Shown: positions 20,593-35,865 of the stretch, in pieces
Numbering within the stretch: position 1 is the stretch's first letter
How the letters are laid out: each line of letters starts with the position of its first letter
DNA from: Enterobacter sichuanensis
GTDB lineage: Bacteria > Pseudomonadota > Gammaproteobacteria > Enterobacterales > Enterobacteriaceae
Direction: 5' to 3'
Assembly: GCF_002939185.1 (NCBI RefSeq)
Contig: NZ_POVL01000003.1
Location: forward strand, 1 to 64,000
Length of the DNA: 64,000 bases
Translations under genes and position numbers: made by a program
The notes under the pieces: model-generated
What the model saw: the letters and a program-made list of their open reading frames with translations, nothing else
Database searches by the model: none
Told to the model about the DNA's origin: nothing

Positions 20593-21605
20593 TACTTACG
20601 CCCCGCCGCCAGCAATTTGTCTAATTCACCGCCGCTGGCAAAGTGCGTTTTCATTACGTCAGGCCAGGAGCCGAAATGGTCTTCCACGCGGAACAGCGCG
20701 GTCTGCGGGAATTTATCTTTCAGTTTGTTCATCACGTCCGGGTTATTCACGCGGTAGTAGTAATCGGTGATGATGGTCTGCGCCTGCGGGCTGTACAGGT
20801 AGTTGAGATAGGCTTTTGCCGCTTTCTCGGTGCCGTTTGCCTGTACGTTTTTATCCACCCACGCCACCGGGAACTCGGCCAGGATGTTGGTTTTTGGGAT
20901 TACCACCTCGAAGCCCTGCGCCTCATACTGCTTGCGGATGTTGTTCACTTCCGATTCAAAGCTAATCAGCACGTCGCCCAGACCGCGCTCTGCGAAGGTT
21001 GTAGTTGCGCCGCGTCCGCCGGTATCAAACACTTCGACGTTTTTCAGGAACTTGGTCATGAACTGCTCGGTTTTCGCTTTGTCGTTACCGTCAGCCTTGT
21101 CCGCCGCGCCCCACGCCGCTAAATAGGTGTAACGCGCGTTACCGGAGGTTTTTGGGTTTGGGAAAATCAGCTTCACGTCAGAACGCACCAGGTCGCTCCA
21201 GTCGTGGATATTCTTCGGGTTGCCCTTGCGCACCAGGAAGCCCATGGTGGAGTAGAACGGCGAGCTGTTGTTCGGCAGACGGCTCTGCCAGTCCGCCGGG
21301 ATCAGCTTGCCTTTATCGTGCAGGATCTGCACATCAGTGACCTGGTTGTAGGTCACCACGTCCGCTTTCAGCCCCTGGAGGATCGCCAGCGCCTGCTTGG
21401 ACGAACCGGCATGGGACTGCTTGATGGTCAGCTTATCGCCGTTATTGTCTTTTGCCCACTGCTGCTCAAACGGGGGATTAAGGGCGGCGAACAGCTCGCG
21501 GGAGACATCGTATGAACTGTTCAGCAGCTCAGTCGCCTGCGCCTGTGCCACCAGCAGTAAACCTGCCAGCGCCAGAGTTCCTTTTTTCAGTACAGTAACG
21601 GCCAT
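20592..21605 (-). CDS. cysP: Thiosulfate/sulfate-binding protein CysP
   Basis: A 337-residue periplasmic binding protein that captures thiosulfate and sulfate for CysTWA. The first ~24 residues form a Sec signal peptide (basic MAVTVLKK, hydrophobic core, A-Q-A-T cleavage region). The mature part begins [15 protein letters not shown], and the anion-binding [10 protein letters not shown] is conserved. It is the first gene of the operon and has a CysB-type leader upstream. Confidence 0.97.
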   Translation of the reverse strand: MAVTVLKKGTLALAGLLLVAQAQATELLNSSYDVSRELFAALNPPFEQQWAKDNNGDKLTIKQSHAGSSKQALAILQGLKADVVTYNQVTDVQILHDKGKLIPADWQSRLPNNSSPFYSTMGFLVRKGNPKNIHDWSDLVRSDVKLIFPNPKTSGNARYTYLAAWGAADKADGNDKAKTEQFMTKFLKNVEVFDTGGRGATTTFAERGLGDVLISFESEVNNIRKQYEAQGFEVVIPKTNILAEFPVAWVDKNVQANGTEKAAKAYLNYLYSPQAQTIITDYYYRVNNPDVMNKLKDKFPQTALFRVEDHFGSWPDVMKTHFASGGELDKLLAAGRK

Positions 21606-21719
21606 TGCGCACCCTTATAAATGTGATGACTATCTTATAGTCATAATATTTATAACGAGGACGAAAGGAGTAACGGTTTTATATACCGTTTGGTGATTTA
21701 CAAGCAGAAAAGGGAATAA
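21606..21719 (-). promoter_or_regulatory. cysP leader with CysB-type site
   Basis: The minus strand at 21695-21719 reads TTATTCCCTTTTCTGCTTGTAAATC in overall form; this resembles the CysB activation site I recall for E. coli cysP. Closer to the gene, a palindrome GACTATCTTATAGTC (21628-21642) lies in an AT-rich stretch that should hold the -10. CysB control is inferred. Confidence 0.5.
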
Positions 21720-21735
21720 GGGTGCGGGGAAAATT

Positions 21736-21767
21736 GCCGGGCGGCGCTAACGCTTACCCGGCCTACG
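21736..21767. repeat. Single REP element
   Basis: GCCGGGCGGCGCTAACGC followed by TTACCCGGCCTACG is a single REP hairpin between the divergently placed cysP leader and the 3' end of yfeX. In E. coli the ucpA-mur genes lie between these genes. Confidence 0.8.
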
Positions 21768-21781
21768 TATGGAGAGCGGGT

Positions 21782-22720
<939 letters not shown>

Positions 22721-22773
22721 GGATGGCGGGTATTATACCCGGATTTCAGCGAGGCGGTTTGTTCCGGCGCAAA

Positions 22774-23349
22774 TTACTGCTGCCAGATAATTTTGCTCAC
22801 TTTCCAGTTCTTCAGCGTGTCGTCCGACGGCATCAATCCTTCCGGACCGCTCCAGGTGCCGGTAAAGACATAGCTGATGTGCTGGCTGCCTTGCGCCTTA
22901 CAGGCCACCGCCACACCATCGTCAGAAGGGGCGCTGGCGCAGTTGCCAAAGGCCTGCTTATAGAGATCGCTAAACGGCGTTCCTATCTTCACGCCGCTGG
23001 CAGTCGGAATGGCTTCATCCAGCACCGTAACGCGGTTTACCGTGCCTTTGTCACCGTTGATCACCAGCGCCAGCGTGTCACCCTTCAGCGCTTCGTAATA
23101 GCGAACAATGTTACCATTCTCGGTTTTCATGCCGCTGCGCAGGCGATAATCACTGCTCAGGGCGTCCTGAATAGCATCCTGATCCAGCGCCGTCGCGGCG
23201 GTAATGTTCCCCACGCCCTGCTCGGTCACTTCCGTTGATGAGCCAAACCAGTTCCACGGATACGCAGCGGACCAGTTAATGGAGGAGAGCGTGGAACAGC
23301 CTGTCAGGGCCAGCGGGAGAGCGCATAAAAGTAAACGCAGCGATTTCAT
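22774..23349 (-). CDS. yfeY: DUF1131 lipoprotein YfeY
   Basis: A 191-residue predicted outer-membrane lipoprotein. A short signal peptide ends in the lipobox LTGC (Cys at about residue 18); the mature protein has the DUF1131 features (DYRLRSGMKTENGN, GTPFSDLYKQAFGNC, GLMPSDDTLKNWKVSKI) seen in E. coli YfeY. Ser after the Cys favours outer-membrane sorting. A sigma-E promoter lies upstream, consistent with an envelope-stress role. Exact function is unknown. Confidence 0.92.
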   Translation of the reverse strand: MKSLRLLLCALPLALTGCSTLSSINWSAAYPWNWFGSSTEVTEQGVGNITAATALDQDAIQDALSSDYRLRSGMKTENGNIVRYYEALKGDTLALVINGDKGTVNRVTVLDEAIPTASGVKIGTPFSDLYKQAFGNCASAPSDDGVAVACKAQGSQHISYVFTGTWSGPEGLMPSDDTLKNWKVSKIIWQQ

Positions 23350-23381
23350 TGAAACGTCCTTACGTGTTAAATCAACGCTTG

Positions 23382-23409
23382 TTGGAGTGCGACTTCTGCA
23401 AAAAGTGCC
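23382..23409 (-). promoter_or_regulatory. Sigma-E promoter of yfeY
   Basis: On the minus strand GGCACTT (23403-23409), a 16-base spacer, then TCCAA (23382-23386). The consensus is GGAACTT-N16-TCAAA, so each box differs by one base. It sits 33 bp before the yfeY start, against the 3' end of yfeZ. E. coli yfeY is known as a sigma-E target. Confidence 0.62.
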
Positions 23410-23412
23410 GCA

Positions 23413-23862
23413 TTAATCATCCTGATGGGCGAAACAGGCGCGAAGACGCGGATTGGTCAGCAGCCACAGCAGCGCCACAATATCCGCCACCACCAGCGCA
23501 ATGCCAATGCCCGTAAGCGGCTCACCGTACCACCAGAGTACCGGCTGCCAGAAGAGCAGCGCAATCTGAGCGAGGATCAGCATCCAGCGCAGCGCCCGCC
23601 ACAAACGTGGGATCGCCTGGCGTCGGCCGCTGCACAAAAAAGCCATCACCGCCGGTACGCCCGGCAGTAAGCCGAGCCAGAACGCATCGTGATCGGGATA
23701 GAAGAGATTCAGCAGCGTATCACCCTGCCCGCGCGACGCGGCAGCCATCACAAACAGTACCCAGGTTCGTGCCTGAAGCAGCAGAACGCACCAGAATAAA
23801 AAGGGCAACCTGACCCGCCCCTGCGCGTCATAATCTGCCGGATGGATCTCAGTACTCTTCAT
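23413..23862 (-). CDS. yfeZ: DUF2919 membrane protein YfeZ
   Basis: A 149-residue inner-membrane protein with four hydrophobic segments (about 18-40, 60-78, 90-108, 115-135), of the YfeZ/DUF2919 family. It starts inside the ypeA gene (14-bp overlap) and ends 63 bp before yfeY. No functional residues are recognised; role unknown. Confidence 0.88.
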   Translation of the reverse strand: MKSTEIHPADYDAQGRVRLPFLFWCVLLLQARTWVLFVMAAASRGQGDTLLNLFYPDHDAFWLGLLPGVPAVMAFLCSGRRQAIPRLWRALRWMLILAQIALLFWQPVLWWYGEPLTGIGIALVVADIVALLWLLTNPRLRACFAHQDD

Positions 23863-24274
23863 CTTCGATCAGGCGCTTACCTAAACTCAGCACGTCAGAA
23901 TGTTCATAGCCCAGACGCTCGTACATGCCCAGCACCACGTCGTTATCTTCCCGAACCATGATCTGGATTTTCGGACAGCCACGGGCGATCAGCTTCTTCT
24001 CGAGACGATTGAGCAGCGCGTTGGCAATGCCGCGCCCCCGGTATTCCGGATGAACGCCCAGATAATAGGCCGAGCCGCGATGACCGTCATAACCGCCCAT
24101 TACCGTGCCTACGACTTCGCCGTTGACTTCCGCAACCAGAAACAGACTGACGTCGTGATTCACCTTCCGCTCAATGTCCATTTCCGGATCGTTCCACGGA
24201 CGCAGCAGATCGCAGCGCTCCCAAAGGGTGATCACCTCTTCGAAATCTTCCTGGCGAAAAACGCGTATCTCCAT
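23849..24274 (-). CDS. ypeA: GNAT acetyltransferase YpeA
   Basis: A 141-residue GNAT-fold N-acetyltransferase. The acetyl-CoA loop is visible in [17 protein letters not shown] (R-G-x-G-I/A). The ATG chosen gives [11 protein letters not shown], matching E. coli YpeA; an in-frame reading 21 codons longer has no support. The acceptor substrate is unknown. It overlaps yfeZ by 14 bp, so the two are one operon. Confidence 0.92.
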   Translation of the reverse strand: MEIRVFRQEDFEEVITLWERCDLLRPWNDPEMDIERKVNHDVSLFLVAEVNGEVVGTVMGGYDGHRGSAYYLGVHPEYRGRGIANALLNRLEKKLIARGCPKIQIMVREDNDVVLGMYERLGYEHSDVLSLGKRLIEDEEY

Positions 24275-24486
24275 GGTATTAACCGCCTTTTCGGGTTTAA
24301 AAACAGTGATTATGGCGTGAACCGTGCCTTTAGCCAATAACCGGGGAAAATCTCGCCAAAATTTGGCATAATGTCACTTTGTCACGTATTGAAATGAAAA
24401 GTAAAACAATTCTCAATAAGGACTGTCGTAACGCTAAACGCGATACGATATAACACCAGGACCCCATTTTTTAGTATTCAGGCCGC

Positions 24487-26261
<1,775 letters not shown>

Positions 26262-26263
26262 CC

Positions 26264-26340
26264 CCCCTCACCCCGGCCCTCTCCCAAAGGGAGAGGGAGT
26301 ATAAATCCCCTCTCCCTTTGGGAGAGGGTTAGGGTGAGGG
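26264..26340. repeat. CT-rich double palindromic repeat
   Basis: Two copies of the hairpin CCCTCTCCC-N3-GGGAGAGGG (26277-26297 and 26308-26328), with outer arms CCCTCACCC and GGGTGAGGG that pair with each other, giving a long nested palindrome. It lies between convergent hemF and maeB and may act as a terminator for both. Related hairpins recur at 43092-43118 and 50806-50826. Confidence 0.75.
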
Positions 26341-26346
26341 TAAAAA

Positions 26347-28626
26347 TTACAGCGGCTGGGTCTGCGCCTCAACCACCGCCAGGGCCACCATATTCACGAT
26401 ACGGCGCACAGAGGCAATCGGCGTTAACACGTGCACCGGTTTCGCCACGCCCATCAGCACCGGGCCTACGGTCACCCCTTCAGAACTGGAGACGCGCAGC
26501 AGGTTGTAGCTGATACGCGCCGCTTCCACGTTCGGCATAATCAGGATATTCGCCGATCCTTTCAGCGGGCTGTCCGGCATACGTTCGTTGCGGATGCTTT
26601 CCACCAGTGCCGCATCACCGTGCATTTCCCCGTCAATCATCAGCTCCGGCGCGCGCTCGCGCACCAGCGCCAGCGTCTCACGCATTTTGCAGGCCGCCGC
26701 AGATTTAGACGAACCAAAGTTAGAGTGCGACAGCAGCGCCACCTTCGGCTCGATACCAAAGCGGCGCACGGTCTCTGCGGCCATCACGGTGATCTCCGCC
26801 AGCTCGTCCGGGCTCGGATCGTCGTTAACGTAGGTGTCAGCGATAAAGGTGTTGCCGCTCGGCAGCAGCAGCGCGTTCATCGCCCCGGCGGTATGGACCC
26901 CGTCGCGATAGCCGAAGATCTCCTGCACCACGCTAAAGTGCTCGTGGTAATCGCCGATGGTGCCGCAGATCAATGCGTCCGCTTCACCGCGATGGACCAT
27001 GATCGCGCCGATCACCGTCGTGTTGCTGATGACGGCTTTCTGCGCCTGCTCCTGGGTGATCCCGCGACGCTTCATGATCGCGTAGTATTCGCTCCAGTAC
27101 TCTTTAAAGCGCGGATCGGATTCGTTGTTGACGATCTCGAAGTCGACGCCCGGCTTAATCTGCAGACCCAGCTTCTGAATGCGCATCTCAATCACGCTCG
27201 GACGACCAATCAGGATCGGCTTCGCCAGACCTAAGGTGATCAGCTCCTGGGTAGCGTGCAGCACGCGCGCCTCTTCCCCTTCCGCCAGCACCACGCGCTT
27301 CGCGTCGGCACGCGCCTGCGAAAAGATCGGCTTCATGAACAGGTTAGTTTTATAGACAAACTCGGTGAGCTTATCGATGTAAGCATCAAAATCCTGTATC
27401 GGACGCGTCGCCACGCCGGAATCCATCGCCGCTTTGGCCACCGCTGGCGCAATTTTGACAATCAGGCGCGGGTCAAACGGTTTAGGAATGATGTAGTCCG
27501 GGCCAAAGCTCAGATCCTGATCGCCGTAGGCGGAGGCCACCACTTCGCTCTGCTCGGCGTGGGCCAGTTCCGCAATGGCGTGCACGGCGGCAAGCTTCAT
27601 CTCTTCGTTGATCGCCGTTGCGCCAACGTCCAGCGCACCGCGGAAGATGAACGGGAAGCAGAGCACGTTGTTGACCTGGTTCGGGTAGTCGGAACGGCCG
27701 GTACAGATAATGGCATCTTCACGCACCGCTTTCGCCAGCGGCGGCAGAATTTCCGGCTCCGGGTTCGCCAGGGCCAGGATCATTGGCGCGCGCGCCATCT
27801 TCTTCACCATCTCCTGGGTCAGCACTTTCGGGCCCGAACAGCCAAGGAAGATATCCGCGCCATCAATGACGTCCTCGAGCGTGCGCTTGCCGTCGTCTTC
27901 TACCGCATACGCCGCTTTGGTTTCCGCCATGTTGGGCTCGCGGTCTTTATAGATAACGCCTTTAGAATCACAGACCACGATGTTGTGCTTCTGCATACCC
28001 AGCGCCACCAGCAGGTTCATACAGGCGATGGCCGCCGCACCTGCGCCAGAAACCACCATGCGCACGTCAGAGAGATTTTTTTCCACCACGCGCAGGCCGT
28101 TCAGAATCGCGGCGGTGCTGATAATCGCGGTGCCGTGCTGGTCATCATGGAACACGGGAATATTCATACGCTCGCGCAGCTTCTGCTCGATATAGAAACA
28201 TTCCGGCGCTTTGATGTCTTCCAGGTTAATCCCGCCGAAGGTCGGCTCCAGCGCGGCCACCACGTTAATGAATTTGTCAGGATCGAGCTCGTCCACCTCG
28301 ATATCAAACACGTCGATACCGGCGAATTTCTTGAACAGCACGCCTTTCCCTTCCATCACCGGTTTACCCGCCAGGGCACCGATGTTACCGAGACCGAGTA
28401 CCGCCGTACCGTTAGAGATAACGGCCACGAGGTTGCCGCGCGCGGTGTATTTGTAGGCCGCCAGCGGGTCTTTTTCGATTTCCAGACACGGTGCCGCAAC
28501 GCCTGGCGAATAGGCCAGCGCCAGATCGCGCTGGGTTGCCAGCGGCTTGGTTGGGGAGACCTGGATTTTGCCCGGGACAGGGAACTCGTGAAAATCGAGG
28601 GCACTCTGTTTTAACTGATCGTCCAT
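26347..28626 (-). CDS. maeB: NADP+-dependent malic enzyme MaeB
   Basis: A 759-residue protein, the same length as E. coli MaeB, converting malate to pyruvate, CO2 and NADPH. The N-terminal malic enzyme domain (about 1-430) has [21 protein letters not shown] and the nucleotide site [14 protein letters not shown]. The C-terminal phosphotransacetylase-like domain (about 430-759) is regulatory, binding acetyl-CoA in E. coli. It stands alone, convergent with hemF and divergent from talA. Confidence 0.98.
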   Translation of the reverse strand: MDDQLKQSALDFHEFPVPGKIQVSPTKPLATQRDLALAYSPGVAAPCLEIEKDPLAAYKYTARGNLVAVISNGTAVLGLGNIGALAGKPVMEGKGVLFKKFAGIDVFDIEVDELDPDKFINVVAALEPTFGGINLEDIKAPECFYIEQKLRERMNIPVFHDDQHGTAIISTAAILNGLRVVEKNLSDVRMVVSGAGAAAIACMNLLVALGMQKHNIVVCDSKGVIYKDREPNMAETKAAYAVEDDGKRTLEDVIDGADIFLGCSGPKVLTQEMVKKMARAPMILALANPEPEILPPLAKAVREDAIICTGRSDYPNQVNNVLCFPFIFRGALDVGATAINEEMKLAAVHAIAELAHAEQSEVVASAYGDQDLSFGPDYIIPKPFDPRLIVKIAPAVAKAAMDSGVATRPIQDFDAYIDKLTEFVYKTNLFMKPIFSQARADAKRVVLAEGEEARVLHATQELITLGLAKPILIGRPSVIEMRIQKLGLQIKPGVDFEIVNNESDPRFKEYWSEYYAIMKRRGITQEQAQKAVISNTTVIGAIMVHRGEADALICGTIGDYHEHFSVVQEIFGYRDGVHTAGAMNALLLPSGNTFIADTYVNDDPSPDELAEITVMAAETVRRFGIEPKVALLSHSNFGSSKSAAACKMRETLALVRERAPELMIDGEMHGDAALVESIRNERMPDSPLKGSANILIMPNVEAARISYNLLRVSSSEGVTVGPVLMGVAKPVHVLTPIASVRRIVNMVALAVVEAQTQPL

Positions 28627-28773
28627 CTTGTTATTCCTTTTACGTATCGGTCAGATAGTATCGCCTCAGGACAGCACATAAACTTTGAAGGCTGCCAAAC
28701 TCTCACCATCACACATTAAAAATTGTTATCAATTTATAACAGCCATGTTACCCGTCTCAAAAGCAATGCCTCC

Positions 28774-28790
28774 CCCGTCTGCTATGCTTT
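28774..28790 (+). promoter_or_regulatory. Sigma-S-type promoter of talA-tktB
   Basis: CCGTCTGCTATGCTTTT contains an extended -10, TGCTATGCT, with CTATGCT at 28782-28788 fitting the CTAYRCT core favoured by RpoS. No good -35 lies upstream, also usual for RpoS. E. coli talA-tktB is an RpoS-dependent pair. The start codon is 84 bp downstream. Confidence 0.5.
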
Positions 28791-28872
28791 TTTGTTAAGT
28801 CCATCATGATTTTCTCAGAAGTGTGAACTAACGCACTCATCTAACTCTTTTATTTCCAAGGAGTAATCATTT

Positions 28873-29823
28873 ATGAACCAGCTAGACGGCATCAAACAAT
28901 TCACTACCGTGGTTGCAGACAGCGGCGATATCGAGTCGATTCGCCACTATCAGCCGGAAGATGCGACCACCAACCCTTCGCTTCTGCTCAAGGCTGCCGG
29001 GCTTGCCCATTTTAGTCATCTGATTGATGACGCCATTGCCTACGGTAAACAGCGCGGGAAAACGCAGGAGCAGCAGGTCGCCGAAGCCAGCGACAAGCTG
29101 GCGGTTAATTTCGGTGCGGAAATTCTGAAAAGCATCCCGGGACGCGTCTCCACCGAAGTGGACGCCCGCCTCTCGTTCGATAAAGAAAAGAGCATCAATA
29201 AGGCCCGCCGCCTGGTCGAACTCTACCAGGAACAGGGGATCGATAAATCACGCATTCTGATCAAACTGGCGTCGACCTGGGAAGGCATCCGCGCGGCAGA
29301 GGTGCTGGAAAAAGAGGGGATCCACTGCAACCTGACGCTGCTGTTCTCCTTTGCTCAGGCACGCGCCTGTGCCGAAGCCGGCGTGTTCCTGGTCTCACCG
29401 TTTGTCGGCCGCATCTACGACTGGTACCAGGCGAAACAGCCGATGGATCCGTACGTGGTGGATGAGGATCCGGGCGTGAAATCGGTCCGTAATATCTACG
29501 ACTATTACAAGCAGCACCGCTATGAAACCATCGTGATGGGGGCCAGCTTCCGCCGTACCGAGCAGATCCTCGCCCTGGCCGGCTGCGACCGTCTGACCAT
29601 CTCCCCTAACCTGCTGAAAGAGCTACAGGACAAAGAAGAGACGGTTATCCGCAAGCTGATCCCCACCTCTACCGTGCTGCCAAAACCGAAAGCCATGACC
29701 GAAGCCGAATTCCGCTGGGAGCACAATCAGGACGCCATGGCCGTGGAAAAACTGGCGGAAGGTATCCGCCTGTTCGCCGTTGACCAGCGCAAACTTGAAG
29801 ATCTTCTCGCCGCCAAACTTTAA
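28873..29823 (+). CDS. talA: Transaldolase A
   Basis: A 316-residue transaldolase of the non-oxidative pentose phosphate pathway, exchanging dihydroxyacetone units between sedoheptulose-7-P and glyceraldehyde-3-P. The Schiff-base lysine lies in [17 protein letters not shown]; the N-terminal DATTNPSLL and the phosphate-binding ASFRRTEQI are conserved. Length matches E. coli TalA. AAGGAG precedes the ATG. It is coupled to tktB with a 19-bp gap. Confidence 0.97.
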   Translation: MNQLDGIKQFTTVVADSGDIESIRHYQPEDATTNPSLLLKAAGLAHFSHLIDDAIAYGKQRGKTQEQQVAEASDKLAVNFGAEILKSIPGRVSTEVDARLSFDKEKSINKARRLVELYQEQGIDKSRILIKLASTWEGIRAAEVLEKEGIHCNLTLLFSFAQARACAEAGVFLVSPFVGRIYDWYQAKQPMDPYVVDEDPGVKSVRNIYDYYKQHRYETIVMGASFRRTEQILALAGCDRLTISPNLLKELQDKEETVIRKLIPTSTVLPKPKAMTEAEFRWEHNQDAMAVEKLAEGIRLFAVDQRKLEDLLAAKL

Positions 29824-29842
29824 CCTTGCCACGGAGTGAACT

Positions 29843-31831
29843 ATGTCCCGTAAAGAGCTAGCCAATGCCATTCGCGCCCTCAGCATGGATGCCGTGCAAA
29901 AAGCCAATTCCGGCCACCCCGGCGCGCCCATGGGCATGGCTGATATTGCCGAAGTGTTGTGGAACGACTTTCTGAAACACAACCCCAATGACCCCACCTG
30001 GTACGACCGCGACCGTTTTATTCTCTCCAACGGCCACGCCTCGATGCTGCTCTACAGCCTGCTGCATCTTTCCGGCTATGATCTGCCGCTCGAGGAGCTG
30101 AAAAACTTCCGCCAGCTGCACTCAAAAACGCCGGGTCACCCGGAAATTGGCTATACGCCCGGGGTAGAAACGACCACCGGGCCGCTCGGTCAGGGGCTGG
30201 CCAATGCGGTCGGGCTGGCGATTGCCGAGCGCACGCTGGCGGCGCAGTTTAACCAGCCGGGGCACGACATTGTCGATCACTACACGTACGTGTTTATGGG
30301 CGACGGATGTCTGATGGAGGGGATTTCCCATGAAGTCTGTTCCCTGGCGGGCACCCTGGGGCTGGGTAAGTTGATTGGCTTCTACGATCACAACGGCATC
30401 TCCATCGACGGGGAAACCGAGGGCTGGTTCACCGACGACACGGCAAAACGCTTCGAAGCCTACCACTGGCACGTGGTACATGAGATCGACGGCCACGATC
30501 CTGAGGCGGTGAAAAAAGCGATTCAGGAAGCGCAAAGCGTGAAGGACAAACCGTCGCTGATTATCTGCCGCACGGTTATCGGCTTTGGTTCACCGAACAA
30601 GGCTGGCAAGGAAGAGGCGCACGGCGCGGCGCTGGGCGAAGAGGAAGTGGCGCTGACCCGGCAAAAGCTGGGCTGGAAACATCCGCCGTTTGAGATCCCG
30701 AAAGAGATTTACCGGGCGTGGGACGCCCGTGAAGCGGGGGAAAAAGCCCAGCAGGCCTGGAACGAGAAGTTTGCAGCATACAAAAAAGCACACCCGGAAC
30801 TGGCCGCCGAATTCTCTCGCCGCATGAGCGGTGGCCTGCCGGAAGACTGGGACGATAAAACCCAGGCGCTGATTGAAAACCTGCAGTCCAACCCGGCGAA
30901 AATCGCCACCCGTAAGGCTTCGCAAAACACGCTGAATGCCATTGGTCCGCTGCTGCCCGAACTGCTTGGCGGCTCGGCGGATCTGGCCCCAAGTAACCTG
31001 ACCATCTGGTCCGGCTCGAAATCGCTGAAAGAGGACATTGCCGGGAACTACATCCACTACGGCGTGCGCGAATTCGGGATGACCGCCATTGCCAACGGTA
31101 TCGCTCATCACGGCGGTTTCGTGCCCTACACCGCCACCTTCCTGATGTTTGTCGAGTATGCCCGTAACGCAGCGCGCATGGCGGCCTTAATGAAGGCGCG
31201 ACAGATTATGGTCTATACCCATGACTCCATTGGTCTCGGGGAAGATGGCCCCACGCACCAGGCGGTTGAACAGCTGGCGAGCCTGCGCTTAACGCCAAAC
31301 TTCAGCACCTGGCGTCCGTGCGATCAGGTCGAAGCAGCAGTTGGCTGGAAACTGGCAGTAGAGCGCCACAATGGCCCAACGGCATTAATTCTGTCACGCC
31401 AGAACCTGACGCAGATTGAACGCACCCCGGAGCAGGTGAAAAATATCGCCCGCGGCGGCTACATCCTGAAAGACAGCGGCGGCAAGCCGGACGTGATCCT
31501 GATTGCGACCGGTTCAGAAGTCGAAATCACGGTGAAAGCGGCGGAAAAACTGACCGCCGAAGGCCACGCGGTGCGCGTGGTATCCCTGCCCTCAACGGAT
31601 ATTTTTGACGCCCAGGATGAGGCGTACCGTGAGTCGGTGCTGCCCTCTAACGTCGCGGCGCGCGTGGCGGTGGAAGCCGGTATTGCCGACTACTGGTACA
31701 AATATGTCGGCCTTAAAGGGGCGATTGTGGGCATGCGCGGCTACGGTGAGTCCGCCCCTGCCGACAAGCTGTTCCCATATTTTGGTTTCACCGTTGAGAA
31801 CGTGGTAGAGAAGGCGCTGAGCGTGCTGTAG
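29843..31831 (+). CDS. tktB: Transketolase B
   Basis: A 662-residue thiamine-diphosphate enzyme moving two-carbon units between sugar phosphates. It has [13 protein letters not shown], the ThDP/Mg motif [13 protein letters not shown]...N (about 154-185), the catalytic Glu in [11 protein letters not shown] (about 411), and a C-terminal domain. Slightly shorter at the C-terminus than E. coli TktB (667). Second gene of the stationary-phase pair talA-tktB. A BIME follows; no classical terminator is seen. Confidence 0.97.
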   Translation: MSRKELANAIRALSMDAVQKANSGHPGAPMGMADIAEVLWNDFLKHNPNDPTWYDRDRFILSNGHASMLLYSLLHLSGYDLPLEELKNFRQLHSKTPGHPEIGYTPGVETTTGPLGQGLANAVGLAIAERTLAAQFNQPGHDIVDHYTYVFMGDGCLMEGISHEVCSLAGTLGLGKLIGFYDHNGISIDGETEGWFTDDTAKRFEAYHWHVVHEIDGHDPEAVKKAIQEAQSVKDKPSLIICRTVIGFGSPNKAGKEEAHGAALGEEEVALTRQKLGWKHPPFEIPKEIYRAWDAREAGEKAQQAWNEKFAAYKKAHPELAAEFSRRMSGGLPEDWDDKTQALIENLQSNPAKIATRKASQNTLNAIGPLLPELLGGSADLAPSNLTIWSGSKSLKEDIAGNYIHYGVREFGMTAIANGIAHHGGFVPYTATFLMFVEYARNAARMAALMKARQIMVYTHDSIGLGEDGPTHQAVEQLASLRLTPNFSTWRPCDQVEAAVGWKLAVERHNGPTALILSRQNLTQIERTPEQVKNIARGGYILKDSGGKPDVILIATGSEVEITVKAAEKLTAEGHAVRVVSLPSTDIFDAQDEAYRESVLPSNVAARVAVEAGIADYWYKYVGLKGAIVGMRGYGESAPADKLFPYFGFTVENVVEKALSVL

Positions 31832-31846
31832 TGCGGTCTGTTTATT

Positions 31847-31924
31847 GCCGGGTGGCGCTATCGCTTACCCGGCCTAGAGTTCGGATGTTTAGTAGGCTGG
31901 GTAAGGCGAAGCCGCCACCCGGCA
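31847..31924. repeat. REP pair (BIME)
   Basis: Inverted REP units GCCGGGTGGCGCTATCGC at 31847 and GCCGCCACCCGGC ending at 31924 flank a short spacer. Lies between convergent tktB and ypfG. Confidence 0.8.
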
Positions 31925-31927
31925 AAG

Positions 31928-32971
31928 CTAGCGGGTGATCCACAACGTGGGCCAGGCATCTGGCCCATTCCAGTTATCGCAGCTGGGCTCCTCGGCATAA
32001 CGCACCAGGCGGAAACGCTGGCCGTCAAAACGCCAGCGCGTCTGGATGCCACAATCCCCCAAACCGCGCCCCAGCGCCAGCGTGGTCAGCTCGCGTGTCT
32101 TCTCATCGAAGCTGGCGTTCATTAACTCCATTTCACTGCTGCCACTCGACGGCGTAAACGGCAGACGTAGCCTGACGCTGCGGGCAGAGAACGGTTTTTT
32201 ACGTGACACCAGCCATGCCAGATCGACGGTGTTATAGGCCCCCGCCTCGCAGCTGACGATCAACAGCGCTTTTTCATCGGTTAACGCGGTGACGCGCACT
32301 TCGCGGCGGTTAGGATCGAGCGAGCACTGGCTGCTGTTCATCCGCCCGGTGCCATAATCCAGCAGGTCATTCAGTTCGGCGTGGGAAAGCGGTGTTGGAG
32401 TAGGATTAACGGTCGCCACCTTTTTCAGGGCGGGCGCGGGCGGCACGCTTAACGGCGGATCGTCACCTTTCTTAATCCACGCGGTTTCACTGCCGACACG
32501 CTTTTGCTGGGCATCAATAAACAGCAGCGCGGCTTTCAGACCGCTCAGGGAAATCACCTGCTTACCGCCGCGCAGGGTCAGGGTCTTCCCTTCCTGAATA
32601 TTTTTCAGAAAGGCGGTGATGGTGGCCGCATCGTCCGTTTTCAGGTGCCATGGCGTGAGCTGCCAGCGCTGCTTGTCCAGCTTCAGAGGCACATTGTCCA
32701 GCAGCAGCCGGGAGGCAATCTCCGGCTCTTTGACGGAGGGCGTATCCAGCCCGCCGAGATCGATACGCAGCGTGGCATCCGTTTTCGCGCCGGCGCTACG
32801 GGTGAGTGTCATGACCAGCCCCCGGTGTTCGCCGGTGTTGCGGGCCAGGCAAAAGTTCTGGTTATTGCAGGTCACCTGCCAGTCAGAGAAAGCTTGCTGA
32901 GCAGGCGCAGCCCTCACCTGCGGCGCGAGGAGCAGACAAAACAGGGAAAATAAAAAGACGCTATAGCGCAT
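31928..32971 (-). CDS. ypfG: DUF1176 protein YpfG
   Basis: A 347-residue predicted periplasmic protein. A Sec signal peptide of about 22 residues (MRYSVFLFSLFCLLLAPQVRAA) precedes the DUF1176 domain, whose conserved features include FSDWQVTCNNQNFC and, near the end, GDCGIQTRWRFDG. A GTG three codons earlier is an alternative start with closer GGGA spacing; the ATG gives the length I recall for E. coli. The function of the family is unknown. Neighbour nudK reads the same way 105 bp upstream. Confidence 0.85.
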   Translation of the reverse strand: MRYSVFLFSLFCLLLAPQVRAAPAQQAFSDWQVTCNNQNFCLARNTGEHRGLVMTLTRSAGAKTDATLRIDLGGLDTPSVKEPEIASRLLLDNVPLKLDKQRWQLTPWHLKTDDAATITAFLKNIQEGKTLTLRGGKQVISLSGLKAALLFIDAQQKRVGSETAWIKKGDDPPLSVPPAPALKKVATVNPTPTPLSHAELNDLLDYGTGRMNSSQCSLDPNRREVRVTALTDEKALLIVSCEAGAYNTVDLAWLVSRKKPFSARSVRLRLPFTPSSGSSEMELMNASFDEKTRELTTLALGRGLGDCGIQTRWRFDGQRFRLVRYAEEPSCDNWNGPDAWPTLWITR

Positions 32972-33076
32972 GAATGACACAATCCCGGAACGAAAACGCG
33001 TAACTGGGCAGTATCTTCGTGTTCCGGCCGGGTCGTCTCAATCGGATTTATCGGATAGATTTATCCGAAAAACACT

Positions 33077-33670
33077 CTACATCCGTTCGAAAGTGGCATT
33101 CATTAAGCCGGTACTCTGCAAATACTGCAGCAATATCACTGCTTTACCATCCCTGATTTCGCCTGAACGCATCATTTCCAGCGCCCGGGAGAAAGGCAAC
33201 TCCAGCACCTCGATATCTTCATCCTCCACGCCACCGCCTCTGTGCGTACGCTGGGCGTCGCTGTATTCCGCAATGAAGAAATGGATAAGTTCCGTGACGC
33301 CGCCAGGGGACATATACAGCTCAAAGACTTTTTTGACCTCGCCCACTTCAAAGCCCGTTTCTTCTACGGCCTCTTTGCGGATGCAGACTTCCGGCTCATC
33401 GTCATCAAGCAGGCCCGCGCAGGTTTCAATCAGACGTCCGTCAGGGTTACCGTTGACCCACGTCGCCACTCTGAACTGACGGATCAGGACCACGCTCTGC
33501 TTTTCGCGGTTATAGAGCAGAATGGTGGCTCCGTTACCCCGGTCGTAAACCTCGCGCTTATGGCGGATCACTTCACCGTTATTGCGCGTAAGATCGTAGG
33601 TGATGTTACGCAGGACAAAGTAGTTTTCAGAGAGAATTTTGTCTTTGATAACGTCAATTTTCAGGGTCAT
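33077..33670 (-). CDS. nudK: GDP-mannose pyrophosphatase NudK
   Basis: A 197-residue Nudix hydrolase that cleaves GDP-mannose to GMP and mannose-1-phosphate. The Nudix box is visible as [22 protein letters not shown], with REAxEE-type Glu residues. The C-terminus is a little longer than in E. coli (191), ending MNATFERM. Very close to E. coli NudK. It sits between aegA and ypfG, all on the minus strand. Confidence 0.93.
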   Translation of the reverse strand: MTLKIDVIKDKILSENYFVLRNITYDLTRNNGEVIRHKREVYDRGNGATILLYNREKQSVVLIRQFRVATWVNGNPDGRLIETCAGLLDDDEPEVCIRKEAVEETGFEVGEVKKVFELYMSPGGVTELIHFFIAEYSDAQRTHRGGGVEDEDIEVLELPFSRALEMMRSGEIRDGKAVILLQYLQSTGLMNATFERM

Positions 33671-33736
33671 ACGGGCTCCACGACATAATGAGTGGTCCTA
33701 TACTACGCCGTGAATCCCGCTTTGTCGCCCGCCGCT

Positions 33737-35815
<2,079 letters not shown>

Positions 35816-35865
35816 TTATTTCCAGTGAACCTGTGGCAGATCAATTTTATTCAGAGAGCCGTTCT

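Noticed and set aside
27256-28614. A 452-codon open frame opposite maeB, and a 267-codon one at 26431-27234
   Set aside because: Both lie wholly antisense to maeB, which is full-length and conserved. Their His/Arg-rich composition is that of a GC-skewed shadow frame.
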